Assembly: GCA_947624435.1 (NCBI GenBank)
Contig: CANQKE010000011.1
Span: forward strand, 1-64,000
Direction of reading: 5' to 3'
Origin: an uncultured Ruminiclostridium sp.
GTDB lineage: Bacteria > Bacillota > Clostridia > Oscillospirales > Ruminococcaceae
Length of the DNA stretch: 64,000 bases
Shown piece after piece: positions 32,143 to 41,024 of this stretch; position 1 is the first letter of the stretch, and each line of letters opens with the position of its first letter. The notes below the pieces were generated by a model. The model was not told the origin of the DNA and did not search any database. It saw only the letters and a list, made by a program, of their open reading frames with translations. The position numbers and the translations under genes are program-made.

Positions 32143-33570
32143 TTATTGCTTCTTTATCTTTTCGAGATCGGCATTTACCTTGTCAATCTCACCCTGTACA
32201 GCGGCCTTCATGGATTCCTTGGTCTGTGTCCAGGAAACGCCGTTGTTGAAGGTCTCCTTCATGGGGTTGTTTATAAGGTCGTGGAGCTTAGCGGATACCG
32301 CGGTGTAGAACTCGAACATAGGATGCTCTGCGGTCATTTCTACGACCTTCTGCTGCATGTCGTACATATCCTGATTCCAGTGATAATCCTCAAACAGCTG
32401 TTTCTTGCTTATTTCCTTAGCCGTCTCGTCGTCTCTTGCCAGCATAGCGCACTTCAGATAAGCGCCGACGCCCTCGGGGTTCTTAGCGCCTGCGCAAAGC
32501 GAGAATCCGGTGATAGCCGCGGGAAGATAATAATCGTCAACATAGGGGCATTTCGGCATGGGTACAAACATGATATCCTCATACTCGCCGTAATCCTCGT
32601 TGAAATTGGAGGTGTACAATGCCCAGATGCCTACCGGGTAGAACAAAGTCTTGCCGGCCTTTACCGCCTGCGGATTTACCTGCCAGCCGTTTGCCGCCTT
32701 ATCTACAGGAAGCTTTTCGGTCTTGAGCTTGAGCATGTAGTTCTGCGCCTTTTCTATCAGCGCGTTGTCAAGGTTCTGTACGATAGTACCGTCTACCACG
32801 TCTATATAAGGTACGCCGGTAGTAAGGGATATAGCGCTTTCAAACCACCAACCGTCAAGAGCGCCGTTCTCCTCGTCGTTATCGCAGAATTTTACCATCA
32901 TGGAGTACAGGCTGTCCCAGTCCCATTTGCCCTCTTCCAGAAGGTCTGCGGGATCGTCAAGGTTATTTTCCTCTACTCTCTTGCGGTTGTAGATCATTAC
33001 CACGCCACAGTCTGCCGAAACAGCCGCAACATAGTGTCCGTCGTTGAATACGAACTTGTCGTTTATCGACTTCATGGGAGCCCACAGATCGCTGTCATAT
33101 TCAACTATATCGTCCATAGGCTGGAAGATATTGGTGTATACGCCCTTGGGGAACACGTCGAGGTCGCCCGCACTGAACATATCCGGCGCGTCGTCCGACG
33201 CAACAAGGGTAGCGAGCCTGGAAAAACGCTCGTCAAAGGTGCAGTTGATGTTTTCGATCTTACCGCCGTAAACGTTCTCGAACATTTCCAGCTCGACCGA
33301 TTTCGGCTTGCCCTTTTCGGGATTGAGGTCCCAGCCTGCCAGCAGGGTAGTTACTAACGGATTCTCCAGCTTTTCGGCTCCGTCTACCTCTATCTCATTT
33401 ATCTGTGACTGCTCCTGCTCGTTAAAGGTAGCGGGAGGCTCGGTCGTTGCCGGTGCGGTAGTGCTGCCGCCGCCCGAAGTCGTCGTGCTCTGAGAGCTGC
33501 ACGCGGTAACGCTTACAAGACATGCGCCGGCTAAAGTCAAAGCTGTGATTTTTTTGATTAACGATGTCAT
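32143..33570 (-). CDS. Extracellular sugar-binding lipoprotein (ABC solute-binding family 1)
   Basis: A 475-residue lipoprotein. The signal ends at lipobox VSVTAC (about residue 23), followed by an STTT/PATTEPPA linker and a family 1 solute-binding fold (e.g. NPEKGKPKSVELEMFENVYGG, then DAPDMFSAGDLDVF). The start is ATG at 33570 with GGAAAGGAAAAAA just upstream; codons before it are leader. It would capture a sugar or oligosaccharide outside the membrane. No permease or ATPase genes lie beside it, so it must use partners encoded elsewhere. It is divergent from an AraC regulator, its likely controller. Confidence 0.88.
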   Translation of the reverse strand: MTSLIKKITALTLAGACLVSVTACSSQSTTTSGGGSTTAPATTEPPATFNEQEQSQINEIEVDGAEKLENPLVTTLLAGWDLNPEKGKPKSVELEMFENVYGGKIENINCTFDERFSRLATLVASDDAPDMFSAGDLDVFPKGVYTNIFQPMDDIVEYDSDLWAPMKSINDKFVFNDGHYVAAVSADCGVVMIYNRKRVEENNLDDPADLLEEGKWDWDSLYSMMVKFCDNDEENGALDGWWFESAISLTTGVPYIDVVDGTIVQNLDNALIEKAQNYMLKLKTEKLPVDKAANGWQVNPQAVKAGKTLFYPVGIWALYTSNFNEDYGEYEDIMFVPMPKCPYVDDYYLPAAITGFSLCAGAKNPEGVGAYLKCAMLARDDETAKEISKKQLFEDYHWNQDMYDMQQKVVEMTAEHPMFEFYTAVSAKLHDLINNPMKETFNNGVSWTQTKESMKAAVQGEIDKVNADLEKIKKQ

Positions 33571-33756
33571 GATTTTTTTCCTTTCCAACGTGATTTCGGT
33601 CTTTCGACCGTCTTTAGTTATATTGTAGCGTGTTTTTGCTTCTCTTCGTATCAAATTTTTGCGTTAAATATCAAAAGTTTATTGCTTTTTTCTGAAATTT
33701 ATGATATATTTACATCATAGGGAGTTTAACCGCCGTTGCCCGGGAGAGAAAATGAT

Positions 33757-34494
33757 ATGAAGATAAATGATAAACTCAGCCAAAGCATGTTTGAAAGCAG
33801 AGAAAATCAGGAGAGCCATCTTGCATACGATAGGGAAATGAAATTTTTCCAGGCGATAAAGGACGGCGACGCCGAGGAGGCAAAGCGTCTGTTCAAGCCG
33901 CTTTCGGGAGAGGGTTTCGGCAAGCTGAGCCGCGATCCGCTTACCAATCACAAGTACCATCTTATAATAACCGTGGCGTTCATCACAAGATATGTCATAG
34001 AGGGCGGTATGGATATGGAGACCGCCTACAGCATTAGCGACATATATATAAATAGGATAGACCGCTGTTCCTCTATCGAAGAGGTAAACAACATACACCG
34101 CAATCTTATAGAGGATTATATAGAACGCATGCGTATCATTTCCAAAAAGGGAATGAATTCCAAACCGATAACGCTTTGTCTTGACCATATCACAAAGCAT
34201 TTGCACAGCAGGATAACGCTGGAGGAGCTGGCGCAGGTGTGCGGGCTCAGCGCGCCGTACCTGTCAAAGCTGTTCCACAGTGAAATGGGCATGACTATCT
34301 CTCAGTACATCGCGCAAAAGCGGACCGAGGCGGCGGAAAATCTGCTGAAATTTTCCGAATATACTAATATAGAGATATCGAATTATCTCGGATTCAGCTC
34401 GGAAAGTCATTTCATACAGACCTTTAAGAAAAACACCGGCTATACCCCAAAAGAGTACCGCAAGAAATTTTTCCGCGTTCACTGGGGAGAATAA
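33757..34494 (+). CDS. AraC-family transcriptional regulator
   Basis: A 245-residue regulator. The N-terminal ~140 residues form a helical sensing domain (FFQAIKDGDAEEAKRLFKPL, IDRCSSIEEVNNIH). The C-terminal ~100 residues carry two helix-turn-helix motifs (ITLEELAQVCGLSAPYLSKLFHSEMG and IEISNYLGFSSESHFIQTFKKNTGYTPKEYR). The ATG at 33757 lies 8 bases after GGGAGAG. ATGATATATTT occurs in its own upstream region (33701-33711) and again upstream of the surface-protein gene (34533-34543), a possible binding site. It probably controls the neighbouring glucan genes. Confidence 0.9.
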   Translation: MKINDKLSQSMFESRENQESHLAYDREMKFFQAIKDGDAEEAKRLFKPLSGEGFGKLSRDPLTNHKYHLIITVAFITRYVIEGGMDMETAYSISDIYINRIDRCSSIEEVNNIHRNLIEDYIERMRIISKKGMNSKPITLCLDHITKHLHSRITLEELAQVCGLSAPYLSKLFHSEMGMTISQYIAQKRTEAAENLLKFSEYTNIEISNYLGFSSESHFIQTFKKNTGYTPKEYRKKFFRVHWGE

Positions 34495-34517
34495 TAAAAA
34501 CATGCCGAATTTTTAAT

Positions 34518-34565
34518 ATAAAAATTAAAATCATGATATATTTGCCCTCGGCACGGTGGTAAGAT
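34518..34565 (+). promoter_or_regulatory. Promoter block of the surface-protein gene
   Basis: ATAAAAATTAAAA (34518-34530), 4 bases, GATATA (34535-34540), 19 bases, then TAAGAT (34560-34565). Sequence and spacing match the block before the GH16 gene at 29716-29763. Confidence 0.6.
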
Positions 34566-34640
34566 ATAGTCAAAGGGAAAGCTCTCAAAGCTAAAGCGCG
34601 GGAGATTTCCGAAAACCACATACACGAAAGGAAAAATATC

Positions 34641-35276
34641 ATGAAAAAGATGAAGATCCTCGCAGCTGTTACCGCAGCCGCAGCCGCTGTTTCCGCTATG
34701 GCGGTAAGCTCGTTTGCTTATGACCTGAATACCGACCTTATGACCGGCTGGAGCGCAAGCATTACCGTTCCCGGAAGTGAATTTGAAAGCGTTGACGCTG
34801 ATACCGTCATCACTATCACCTACACCGCAGACAAGACTCTTGCCGACGGTCCGGAAAGTGAAGCATACTGGTGCGTAAAGCCGATGGTAAACGACACCGG
34901 CTGGCCGCTTATCGAAGGCATCACCGACCTTGAGCTTTCCGAAAGCAAGGACACCTACACTCTTGACCCCGATAAGACCGAGATAAACTTCCGTCTGCCG
35001 GAAGCGTCTATCGAAACCATCAAGACCGCAGGTATCGCGTTCATGGGTCACGGCGTTACTCTTAACGCTCTTGAAATAGGCGTAGGTACTATCGACGAAG
35101 CTCCCGCTGAGGCTGAAACTCCCGCAGAGAGCGAGACTCCCGCAGAGAGCGAAGCCCCTACCACCGGCGATTCAAGCAAGCCTAATGTTGAGACCGGCGC
35201 TGAGGGTATCGCAGCTGCGGCAGGTATCGCAGTTATCGCGGCAGGCGCGGCTGTTATAGCAAGAAAAAGAAAGTAA
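34641..35276 (+). CDS. Secreted, wall-tailed surface protein with carbohydrate-binding-like domain
   Basis: A 211-residue exported protein. The signal peptide ends at SSFA/YD (about 27). Residues 28-150 form a beta-rich domain with aromatic patches (YWCVKPMVNDTGWPLIEG) that recall carbohydrate-binding modules, though no family is certain. A Pro/Glu/Thr-rich repeat (ETPAESETPAESEAP) follows. The C-terminus has PNVETGAEG, a hydrophobic stretch and RKRK, the order of a sortase-type sorting signal (TG with a positive tail). GAAAGG precedes the ATG. A terminator follows directly. It may present bound beta-glucan to the GH16 enzyme. Confidence 0.8.
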   Translation: MKKMKILAAVTAAAAAVSAMAVSSFAYDLNTDLMTGWSASITVPGSEFESVDADTVITITYTADKTLADGPESEAYWCVKPMVNDTGWPLIEGITDLELSESKDTYTLDPDKTEINFRLPEASIETIKTAGIAFMGHGVTLNALEIGVGTIDEAPAEAETPAESETPAESEAPTTGDSSKPNVETGAEGIAAAAGIAVIAAGAAVIARKRK

Positions 35277-35307
35277 TAATTTCTTAAAAAACTGACGGAA
35301 AGAATTT

Positions 35308-35339
35308 CGGTAGAGGTCAAAAGCCTCTACCGTTTTTTT
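35308..35339 (+). terminator. Intrinsic terminator after the surface-protein gene
   Basis: CGGTAGAGG (35308-35316) pairs with CCTCTACCG (35324-35332), followed by seven Ts. Confidence 0.92.
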
Positions 35340-35354
35340 GTTCAAAATAAAAAT

Positions 35355-35385
35355 CTCCCCGTTGTTGATATGATACAACGGGGAG
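35355..35385 (-). terminator. Intrinsic terminator of the carboxylase operon
   Basis: CTCCCCGTTGT (35355-35365) pairs perfectly with ACAACGGGGAG (35375-35385). On the minus strand ATTTTTATTTT follows, just past the last gene. Confidence 0.9.
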
Positions 35386-35391
35386 AGTAAT

Positions 35392-36789
35392 TTATACAGG
35401 CATTACTTTATTTTCTTTATCGGCGTGTTCTGCGTCGATGGCAAGCTGTTTATCTAATCGCTTTTCAAAGAATTTCTCCGCTACCTGACCGAACATCGCG
35501 TAGCTTAAAACGTCCTCGTCCTGTTGAGCCCAGCGTGCGGCCTCTGCTTTCAGCTTTTCAAGCTCCGGTTCGATAAGGTCGGCGGGACGGCAGTCTATAG
35601 GCTCCTCGTCGCCGAGTATCTTCTTTCTGAATTCTGGGTCGATAGGTACGGGCGTTCTGCCGTAATTGCCCTTTACCATTTCCTTAAACTCTTTAGTCAC
35701 CATCTTATAACGCTCGCCGGTGATGATATTGAACACCGCCTGAGTTCCCACTATCTGGGAGGAGGGCGTTACCAGCGGAGGAGAACCCGCGTCGGCTCTT
35801 ACGCGCGGCACTTCCTTGAGCACCTCGTCGAATTTATCCTCCTTGCCCGCCTGTTTAAGCTGTGACAGCAGATTTGACAGCATTCCGCCCGGCACCTGAT
35901 ATATAAGCGCGTTTGCGTCCGCCGCAAGCATCTTCGGGTCGAGCAGACCGTTGTCGATGTATTTTTGTCTTACCTTCATGAAGTACGGGCGCAGCTCCTG
36001 CAATTGCACAAGGTCTATTCCGGTGTCGTACTCGGAACCCTGCAAAGCCGCTACCATCGATTCAGTGGGGGTGTGCGACGTACCCAGCGCCAGCGGAGAA
36101 AGCGCGGTGTCTATCATATCCACGCCCGCCTCGATAGCCTTTAACAGGCACATTGAGGAAAGTCCGGAGGTGCTGTGCGTATGCAGCTGTATCGGGATAT
36201 TTACCGCAGCTTTCAGCGCCTTGACTAAGCTTTCGGCATGATACGGGGTAAGCAGCGCCGCCATGTCCTTTATACAAATGGAATCCGCGCCGACAGCCTC
36301 GATACGCTTAGCGTAATCCACATAATAATCCTCGGTGAACACGTCGCCGGTGGTATATGAAATGGCTATCTGAGCGTGCGCGCCCTCTTTCTTCGCCGCT
36401 TTGACCGCGGTCTCAAGGTTTCTTATATCGTTGAGCGCGTCGAATATCCTGATAATGTCTATACCGTTTGCCACCGACTTCTGAACGAAATATTCCAGCA
36501 CGTCGTCGGCATAATGACGGTAGCCGAGCATATTCTGTCCTCTGAACAGCATTTGCAGCTTGGTATTGGGCATTTCGCGTCTTAATATGCGCAGTCTTTC
36601 CCAAGGGTCTTCATTAAGAAAACGCAGGCACGCGTCAAAGGTAGCACCGCCCCAGCATTCCACCGAGTAAAATCCTATCTTGTCGATAAGCGGCAAAGCG
36701 GGCAGCATATCCTCCATCGCCATTCTGGTAGCAAACAGCGACTGGTGCGCGTCACGCAGCACCGTTTCGGTTATTTTTACTTTAGCCAT
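35392..36789 (-). CDS. Carboxyltransferase alpha subunit (oxaloacetate decarboxylase alpha / 5S transcarboxylase type)
   Basis: A 465-residue protein with the pyruvate/oxaloacetate carboxyltransferase TIM barrel: VLRDAHQSLFATRM (about 8-21), the metal-binding HTHSTSG, and QVPGGMLSNL. It moves CO2 between biotin and pyruvate/oxaloacetate. The usual C-terminal biotin domain of OadA is absent; a separate biotin carrier is encoded upstream. Third gene of the operon acyl-CoA carboxyltransferase - biotin carrier - this protein, which matches the 12S, 1.3S and 5S subunits of Propionibacterium transcarboxylase. No membrane Na+-pump subunit (OadB) is nearby. Confidence 0.88.
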   Translation of the reverse strand: MAKVKITETVLRDAHQSLFATRMAMEDMLPALPLIDKIGFYSVECWGGATFDACLRFLNEDPWERLRILRREMPNTKLQMLFRGQNMLGYRHYADDVLEYFVQKSVANGIDIIRIFDALNDIRNLETAVKAAKKEGAHAQIAISYTTGDVFTEDYYVDYAKRIEAVGADSICIKDMAALLTPYHAESLVKALKAAVNIPIQLHTHSTSGLSSMCLLKAIEAGVDMIDTALSPLALGTSHTPTESMVAALQGSEYDTGIDLVQLQELRPYFMKVRQKYIDNGLLDPKMLAADANALIYQVPGGMLSNLLSQLKQAGKEDKFDEVLKEVPRVRADAGSPPLVTPSSQIVGTQAVFNIITGERYKMVTKEFKEMVKGNYGRTPVPIDPEFRKKILGDEEPIDCRPADLIEPELEKLKAEAARWAQQDEDVLSYAMFGQVAEKFFEKRLDKQLAIDAEHADKENKVMPV

Positions 36790-36807
36790 CAGTCGTATCC
36801 TTTCGTC

Positions 36808-37173
36808 TTACGCGTTTATCGTTGCGATAAGCGCGCCGGTCTCGACCGACTGACCCTTAGTTACGTTGACGGTGGCAAGCGTGCCGTCACAGCTTGCAAC
36901 GATGTCGTTTTCCATTTTCATAGCTTCAAGTATCGCAATAACAGTACCGTTCTTTACCTGTGCGCCGGGCTGGAGCTTTACGTCTACTATCGTTCCGGGC
37001 ATAGGAGCGGTCACCTTTACTCCGCCCTGCGCTCCTGTGGAAACAGGTTTAGCGGCGGGCTTTGCGACGGGTGCAGACGTTGCTGCCGGTGCGGGAGCGG
37101 CGGATACCTCTCCGGCTTCTTCTACGGTAACATCGTATGAAGTACCGTTTACGGTGATGTTATACTTCTTCAT
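36808..37173 (-). CDS. Biotin carboxyl carrier protein
   Basis: A 121-residue protein: a short N-terminal strand (MKKYNITVNGTSYDVTVEE), an Ala/Pro-rich swinging linker (about 24-55), and a biotinyl domain with the attachment site EAMKMEND near residue 90. The lysine carries biotin. The ATG at 37173 has GAGAGGATGG before it. It would shuttle carboxyl groups between the acyl-CoA carboxyltransferase encoded upstream and the pyruvate/oxaloacetate carboxyltransferase downstream. Confidence 0.93.
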   Translation of the reverse strand: MKKYNITVNGTSYDVTVEEAGEVSAAPAPAATSAPVAKPAAKPVSTGAQGGVKVTAPMPGTIVDVKLQPGAQVKNGTVIAILEAMKMENDIVASCDGTLATVNVTKGQSVETGALIATINA

Positions 37174-37191
37174 ATCTATCCATCCTCTCAA

Positions 37192-38556
37192 TTAATATAC
37201 AAAGTTGATATGCTTTCTCGCGGGGGAGGAAACTCTCTTAGCCGAGAGCATCTCCACTGCTTTTATAAGCTCGGCTTTGGTGTCCTCCGGAGCGATAACG
37301 TTATCGACGTAACCGTATGCCGCGGCGGTAAACGGGCTTGCCTCGCTTTCTTCATATTCTGCGACGCGCCGTGCGGTCTCGGTCGGATCGGCCGCGCCCT
37401 GTAAAAACGTTACCGCGGCTTCGGGGCTGGATGGCGCTATCACGGCGTCCTCCCACGCAAGCGTTATATCGCTTCCAGCAAACGCCACATAAGCGCTGCC
37501 GTATGCCTTTCCGGTTATTACCGCTATCTTAACGCTCGTAGCGGAAGAATACAGCTGCGCAAGCTTTGCGTTGTCGCGTATAGCTCCGGCAAGCTCGTCC
37601 TTGCTGGACAGAGCAAAGCCCTCGGTATCGATAAAGGTTATTATCGGAATGGAGAATGCGTCGCAAAAGCCGATGAATCTCGCCGCCTTTGCGCTGTCGT
37701 CCTTTGAAAGGCGCTTACCGCTGTCCGCCATTACAAATCCCACGGTATGGCAGTTAAGGCTTGCAAGCATGGTAACTATGTTCTCACCGAAGCCCTTATA
37801 AAGCTCGACTGCGCTTTCGGTATCGGCAAGCGCGTTAATAAGCTCCGCGCCTTTTTGCTGTCCGGTGACCTCCGCGGTATTTTCCGGCGTTTCGTAGTCA
37901 AAATACGCGGGTTCAAGATTGTTGGACGGGAGCAGAGCGATAAGCTGCTTGACCGTTTTTATCGCGTCAGCCGTGTCCTTTACGGTAACGGACGCCGCGC
38001 CGGAGCGCATAGCCGCCTGCGCGCTGCCCGCACCGTCTGCCTTATCCTCTGAAACGAACGGAGCGGTCATAAACATTTCCGATTTTTCCGTCATTATCAC
38101 AACGTCGGCCATGCAAGCCGTCATAGCGGCGGTACCCGCGCATATCCCGTCTATCACCGCTATCTGCGGCACAACGCCGGAAAGCGCAGCGCCCGCCGAC
38201 GCTATCTTTGCGTAAGCGTTCAGCACCTGCATGCCCTCGTTTATATCCGCGCCTTTGGAATCAAATATCCCGACTATAGGCGCTCCGTTTTTTGCGGCAA
38301 GCTCATAGACCTTGTCTATCTTGACAGCCGCGCTGACGCTCATCGCGCCGCTGTTTATCCCGCTGTCCTGAGCGTAAGCGTAGACCTCTTTTCCGTCAAC
38401 GGTGCCGTACCCGCAGACCACTGCGGCGTCTTTCCCGTCTTTGGAAACGTATTTGCCCAGTTCAACAAAGCTATTTTCGTCAAAAAGCGACAGCAGCTTT
38501 TCTCTCGCGGCAGTGCCGGAAAGCAGCTGCTGCGCCTCGGCAACGGTTTTCTTCAT
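37192..38556 (-). CDS. Acyl-CoA carboxyltransferase subunit (MmdA/PccB type)
   Basis: About 454 residues with crotonase-like carboxyltransferase folds (e.g. DAAVVCGYGTVDGKEVYAYAQD, then GAPIVGIFDSKGADINEGM and GKAYGSAYVAFAGSDITLAW). It moves CO2 between biotin and an acyl-CoA, probably propionyl-/methylmalonyl-CoA. It is ~50 residues shorter than classic 12S subunits, mainly at the N-terminus. The ATG at 38556 has AGGAAGGA upstream. First in the operon with the biotin carrier and the alpha subunit. The exact acyl-CoA is not shown by sequence. Confidence 0.85.
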   Translation of the reverse strand: MKKTVAEAQQLLSGTAAREKLLSLFDENSFVELGKYVSKDGKDAAVVCGYGTVDGKEVYAYAQDSGINSGAMSVSAAVKIDKVYELAAKNGAPIVGIFDSKGADINEGMQVLNAYAKIASAGAALSGVVPQIAVIDGICAGTAAMTACMADVVIMTEKSEMFMTAPFVSEDKADGAGSAQAAMRSGAASVTVKDTADAIKTVKQLIALLPSNNLEPAYFDYETPENTAEVTGQQKGAELINALADTESAVELYKGFGENIVTMLASLNCHTVGFVMADSGKRLSKDDSAKAARFIGFCDAFSIPIITFIDTEGFALSSKDELAGAIRDNAKLAQLYSSATSVKIAVITGKAYGSAYVAFAGSDITLAWEDAVIAPSSPEAAVTFLQGAADPTETARRVAEYEESEASPFTAAAYGYVDNVIAPEDTKAELIKAVEMLSAKRVSSPARKHINFVY

Positions 38557-38650
38557 GTATGGTTCATTCCTTCCTATATGTAAATGCTTTAACATATTTA
38601 TCCGATTAATATTATAACTCAAATTCCCGTCAATAACAAGGTGCAATCTG

Positions 38651-38980
38651 CTATTTTTTGCAAGATTTATGAGAATTGAAAAAATTATCTATATCGGAAA
38701 TAAAATTATCGTCTATTTTAACAAAACCCAACCGAACAAGCTCCGCTAAAACCGACTCGTCCTTTATATCGAAACGGCAGGCGTTTATAAGCCGGTTGTA
38801 GGCGTAATTCATCGCGGTACGGCAAAGTCCGTCTATCAAAAACATTTCCGAGGAAATATCGGTAATTACAAGCGTATCTTCCTTTATACAAGCGTTCAGC
38901 CTGCCCAGCTCCTCTTCCCCGCTTTTCGCCGAAAATACAAGATCGCCGCTGTCATCGGATACATTGGTAATAGTTATCAT
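38651..38980 (-). CDS. Small acetyltransferase-like protein, unassigned
   Basis: A 109-residue soluble protein (MITITNVSDDSGDLVFSAK...LVITDISSEMFLIDGLCRTAMNYA). The strand-strand-helix order and the IDGLCRTAMNYAYNRL helix recall a trimmed GNAT acetyltransferase fold, but no clear acetyl-CoA-binding motif is seen. It overlaps the rluB stop by 4 bases (ATGA), so it is the last gene of that operon. I do not assign a function. Confidence 0.65.
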   Translation of the reverse strand: MITITNVSDDSGDLVFSAKSGEEELGRLNACIKEDTLVITDISSEMFLIDGLCRTAMNYAYNRLINACRFDIKDESVLAELVRLGFVKIDDNFISDIDNFFNSHKSCKK

Positions 38981-39720
38981 TTTCGTTTTCCCCCGCCGGA
39001 GATATCAAGCTGCGCAAACAGGCCTTTAAGCTCCTCCTGCGTCAAGTCACGCCATTCGCCGGGCTTTAGCATACCGAGCTTGATATTTGCGGTGCTGACG
39101 CGTTTTAACCGCACCACCTCAAGCTTTACCGCCTCGCACATTTTGCGTATCTGACGGTTTTTCCCCTCGCTGATGATAAACTCCAGCACGGTGCGTTTTT
39201 CCTCCTCGGTCAGTATGCTGACAGTGCAAGGTGAGGTGATACCGCTGTCTATCTTAACTCCCGACGCTAAGGTGAGCAGCTTGTCCTCTCCCACGCTGCC
39301 GCGCACAGTCACTCTGTAGCGCTTTTTTACGCGGTGAGATGGGTGCATAAGCGCGTTTGCCAGCCTGCCGTCGTTTGTAAGTATCAGCAGTCCCTCGGAA
39401 TTTTTATCCAGTCTGCCCACGGGATATACTCTTTCCTCTATCCCGGTCAGCAGGTCGGTAACTAATTTATCCGCGTGCTCGTCCGACATGGTGGTGACGT
39501 AGCCGCGCGGCTTATATAATTTTATATAACGCATAGGCTCAGCGGCGGATATCCTTTCGCCGTATATCGTGACTATATCCGCCTGCGGGTCGGCGCTGTC
39601 GCCGAGAGTTACCGGACGGCCGTTTACCTTTACCGCCCCCTCGGCGATAAGCTGCTCCGCCTTTCTGCGGGAACAGTAACCGCTGTCCGCGATTATTTTC
39701 TGTAATCTGAGCTTAGCCAT
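38977..39720 (-). CDS. rluB: Ribosomal large-subunit pseudouridine synthase B
   Basis: A 247-residue RNA-modifying enzyme of the RsuA/RluB family. An S4 RNA-binding domain (LRLQKIIADSGYCSRRKAEQLI, about 4-45) is followed by the synthase domain with catalytic Asp in PVGRLDKNSEGLLILTNDG (about 98-116). It converts a uridine of 23S rRNA (U2605 in E. coli) to pseudouridine. It follows dacF and overlaps the small gene downstream. The RluB rather than RsuA label follows its context in Clostridia. Confidence 0.9.
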   Translation of the reverse strand: MAKLRLQKIIADSGYCSRRKAEQLIAEGAVKVNGRPVTLGDSADPQADIVTIYGERISAAEPMRYIKLYKPRGYVTTMSDEHADKLVTDLLTGIEERVYPVGRLDKNSEGLLILTNDGRLANALMHPSHRVKKRYRVTVRGSVGEDKLLTLASGVKIDSGITSPCTVSILTEEEKRTVLEFIISEGKNRQIRKMCEAVKLEVVRLKRVSTANIKLGMLKPGEWRDLTQEELKGLFAQLDISGGGKRK

Positions 39721-39736
39721 TTATACTTCCTCTTTA

Positions 39737-40891
39737 TCAAAAATTAAAAAGACTCCTTAAAAATTTGACGCACTGCGCGATAACAGACAGCTCCTGGGGC
39801 TTTGCCGCGCAGCTTTCCGAAGCCAAAAGCGGGACGCTGCATATCTCGCTGCCGTACAGTTCGTATCTCAGCTCGCCTACCGTTTCCCCGGCGGTAACTC
39901 CCGCATAGATAAATTTCGGCAGATACACAGTAACCTGCACCTGTTCTTTCTGTTCGGCGGTCAGCGGCAGAGCGGCGCTGCTTGTCGTCTTTACGCCTAT
40001 ATAATCCTGCTCTCCCCCTATTACCGGAACGCTCAGGGACGAACAGTCATACGCCGCGTCGGTGGGTCTCACCTTTTCAAAGCCGTAATCCAGCAGCTTG
40101 GTGTGGTCCTTCCAGTCGTCGGGAGCGTTCAGCGTCACCGCGATAAGCGTAACGCCGTCCCGTTCGGCGGCGGATACCAGCGTGCGCCCGGCGTTATCGG
40201 TAAAGCCGGTCTTTACGCCTATACAGCCGTCGTAGGAATACAGCAGCTTGTTGGAATTTACCAGCGTGCGTTCATACGGCGGGTTTCCGTATTTCTCGTT
40301 CAGCTTTACGCTGCCGCATATCTCGCGGAATACGTTGTTTTTCAGCGCGCAGCGGGCAAGCACCGCAAGATCATACGCGCAGGAATACTGACCGTCTGCG
40401 TCTAATCCGGACGGTGTGACAAAGCGGCTGTCGCTCATGCCGAGCGCCGCCGCTTTATTGTTCATCATTTCGGCAAATGCCGACGAGCTTCCCGCCACGC
40501 TTATCGCGGCGGCATTCGCGGCGTCGTTGCCGGAGGGCAGCAGCATACCCGCGCACAAAGCGCGTCTGGTGACCGTATCGCCCTCTTTGAGCCCCATAGA
40601 GGTACCCTCGACGTTTATCGCTATCGGATCAACGGTAAAGCGCTTGTCAAGGTCGCCCGCCTCGATAGTAAGCAGCGCGGTCATTATCTTGGTGGTGCTG
40701 GCTATCGAACGGTGTTCTTTTTCGTTCTTCGCATACAGCACCGTACCGGTGTCCGCTTCTATAAGTATCGCGGCAGACGCGGACAGCGTAATATCCGTTT
40801 TGGTATCTTTAAGATAAGTTAAACCCTGCGCCGATATCGACAGCGCTATCATCATCGACGCTACCGCAGCGCATATTTTTAATACCGACAT
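39737..40891 (-). CDS. dacF: D-alanyl-D-alanine carboxypeptidase (penicillin-binding protein 5 type)
   Basis: A 384-residue exported serine peptidase that trims the last D-Ala from peptidoglycan stem peptides. Signal peptide at 1-22; the three active-site motifs are STTK (about 63), SGN (about 121) and KTG (about 232). The C-terminal part is the anchoring domain, with a final hydrophobic stretch (FLRSLFNF). The ATG at 40891 has GAAAGGGACTGAC before it. The neighbouring gerW and scpAB genes make the sporulation-linked DacF name likely, though DacA is possible. Confidence 0.9.
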   Translation of the reverse strand: MSVLKICAAVASMMIALSISAQGLTYLKDTKTDITLSASAAILIEADTGTVLYAKNEKEHRSIASTTKIMTALLTIEAGDLDKRFTVDPIAINVEGTSMGLKEGDTVTRRALCAGMLLPSGNDAANAAAISVAGSSSAFAEMMNNKAAALGMSDSRFVTPSGLDADGQYSCAYDLAVLARCALKNNVFREICGSVKLNEKYGNPPYERTLVNSNKLLYSYDGCIGVKTGFTDNAGRTLVSAAERDGVTLIAVTLNAPDDWKDHTKLLDYGFEKVRPTDAAYDCSSLSVPVIGGEQDYIGVKTTSSAALPLTAEQKEQVQVTVYLPKFIYAGVTAGETVGELRYELYGSEICSVPLLASESCAAKPQELSVIAQCVKFLRSLFNF

Positions 40892-41024
40892 GTCAGTCCC
40901 TTTCCGCACGGCGCAAACAAAACGTCGCTAAAGCAACAGAAAAATCTCCGCTTTCGTGTTCCGAAATTATCGCGCACAATGCCGTCTTTTTTTAATATCT
41001 ATGCGTAAAGGGACATGATTATGA

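Noticed and set aside
32146-33357. 403-codon frame opposite the sugar-binding lipoprotein
   Set aside because: Antisense shadow of a clear lipoprotein gene; composition and motifs are not protein-like.
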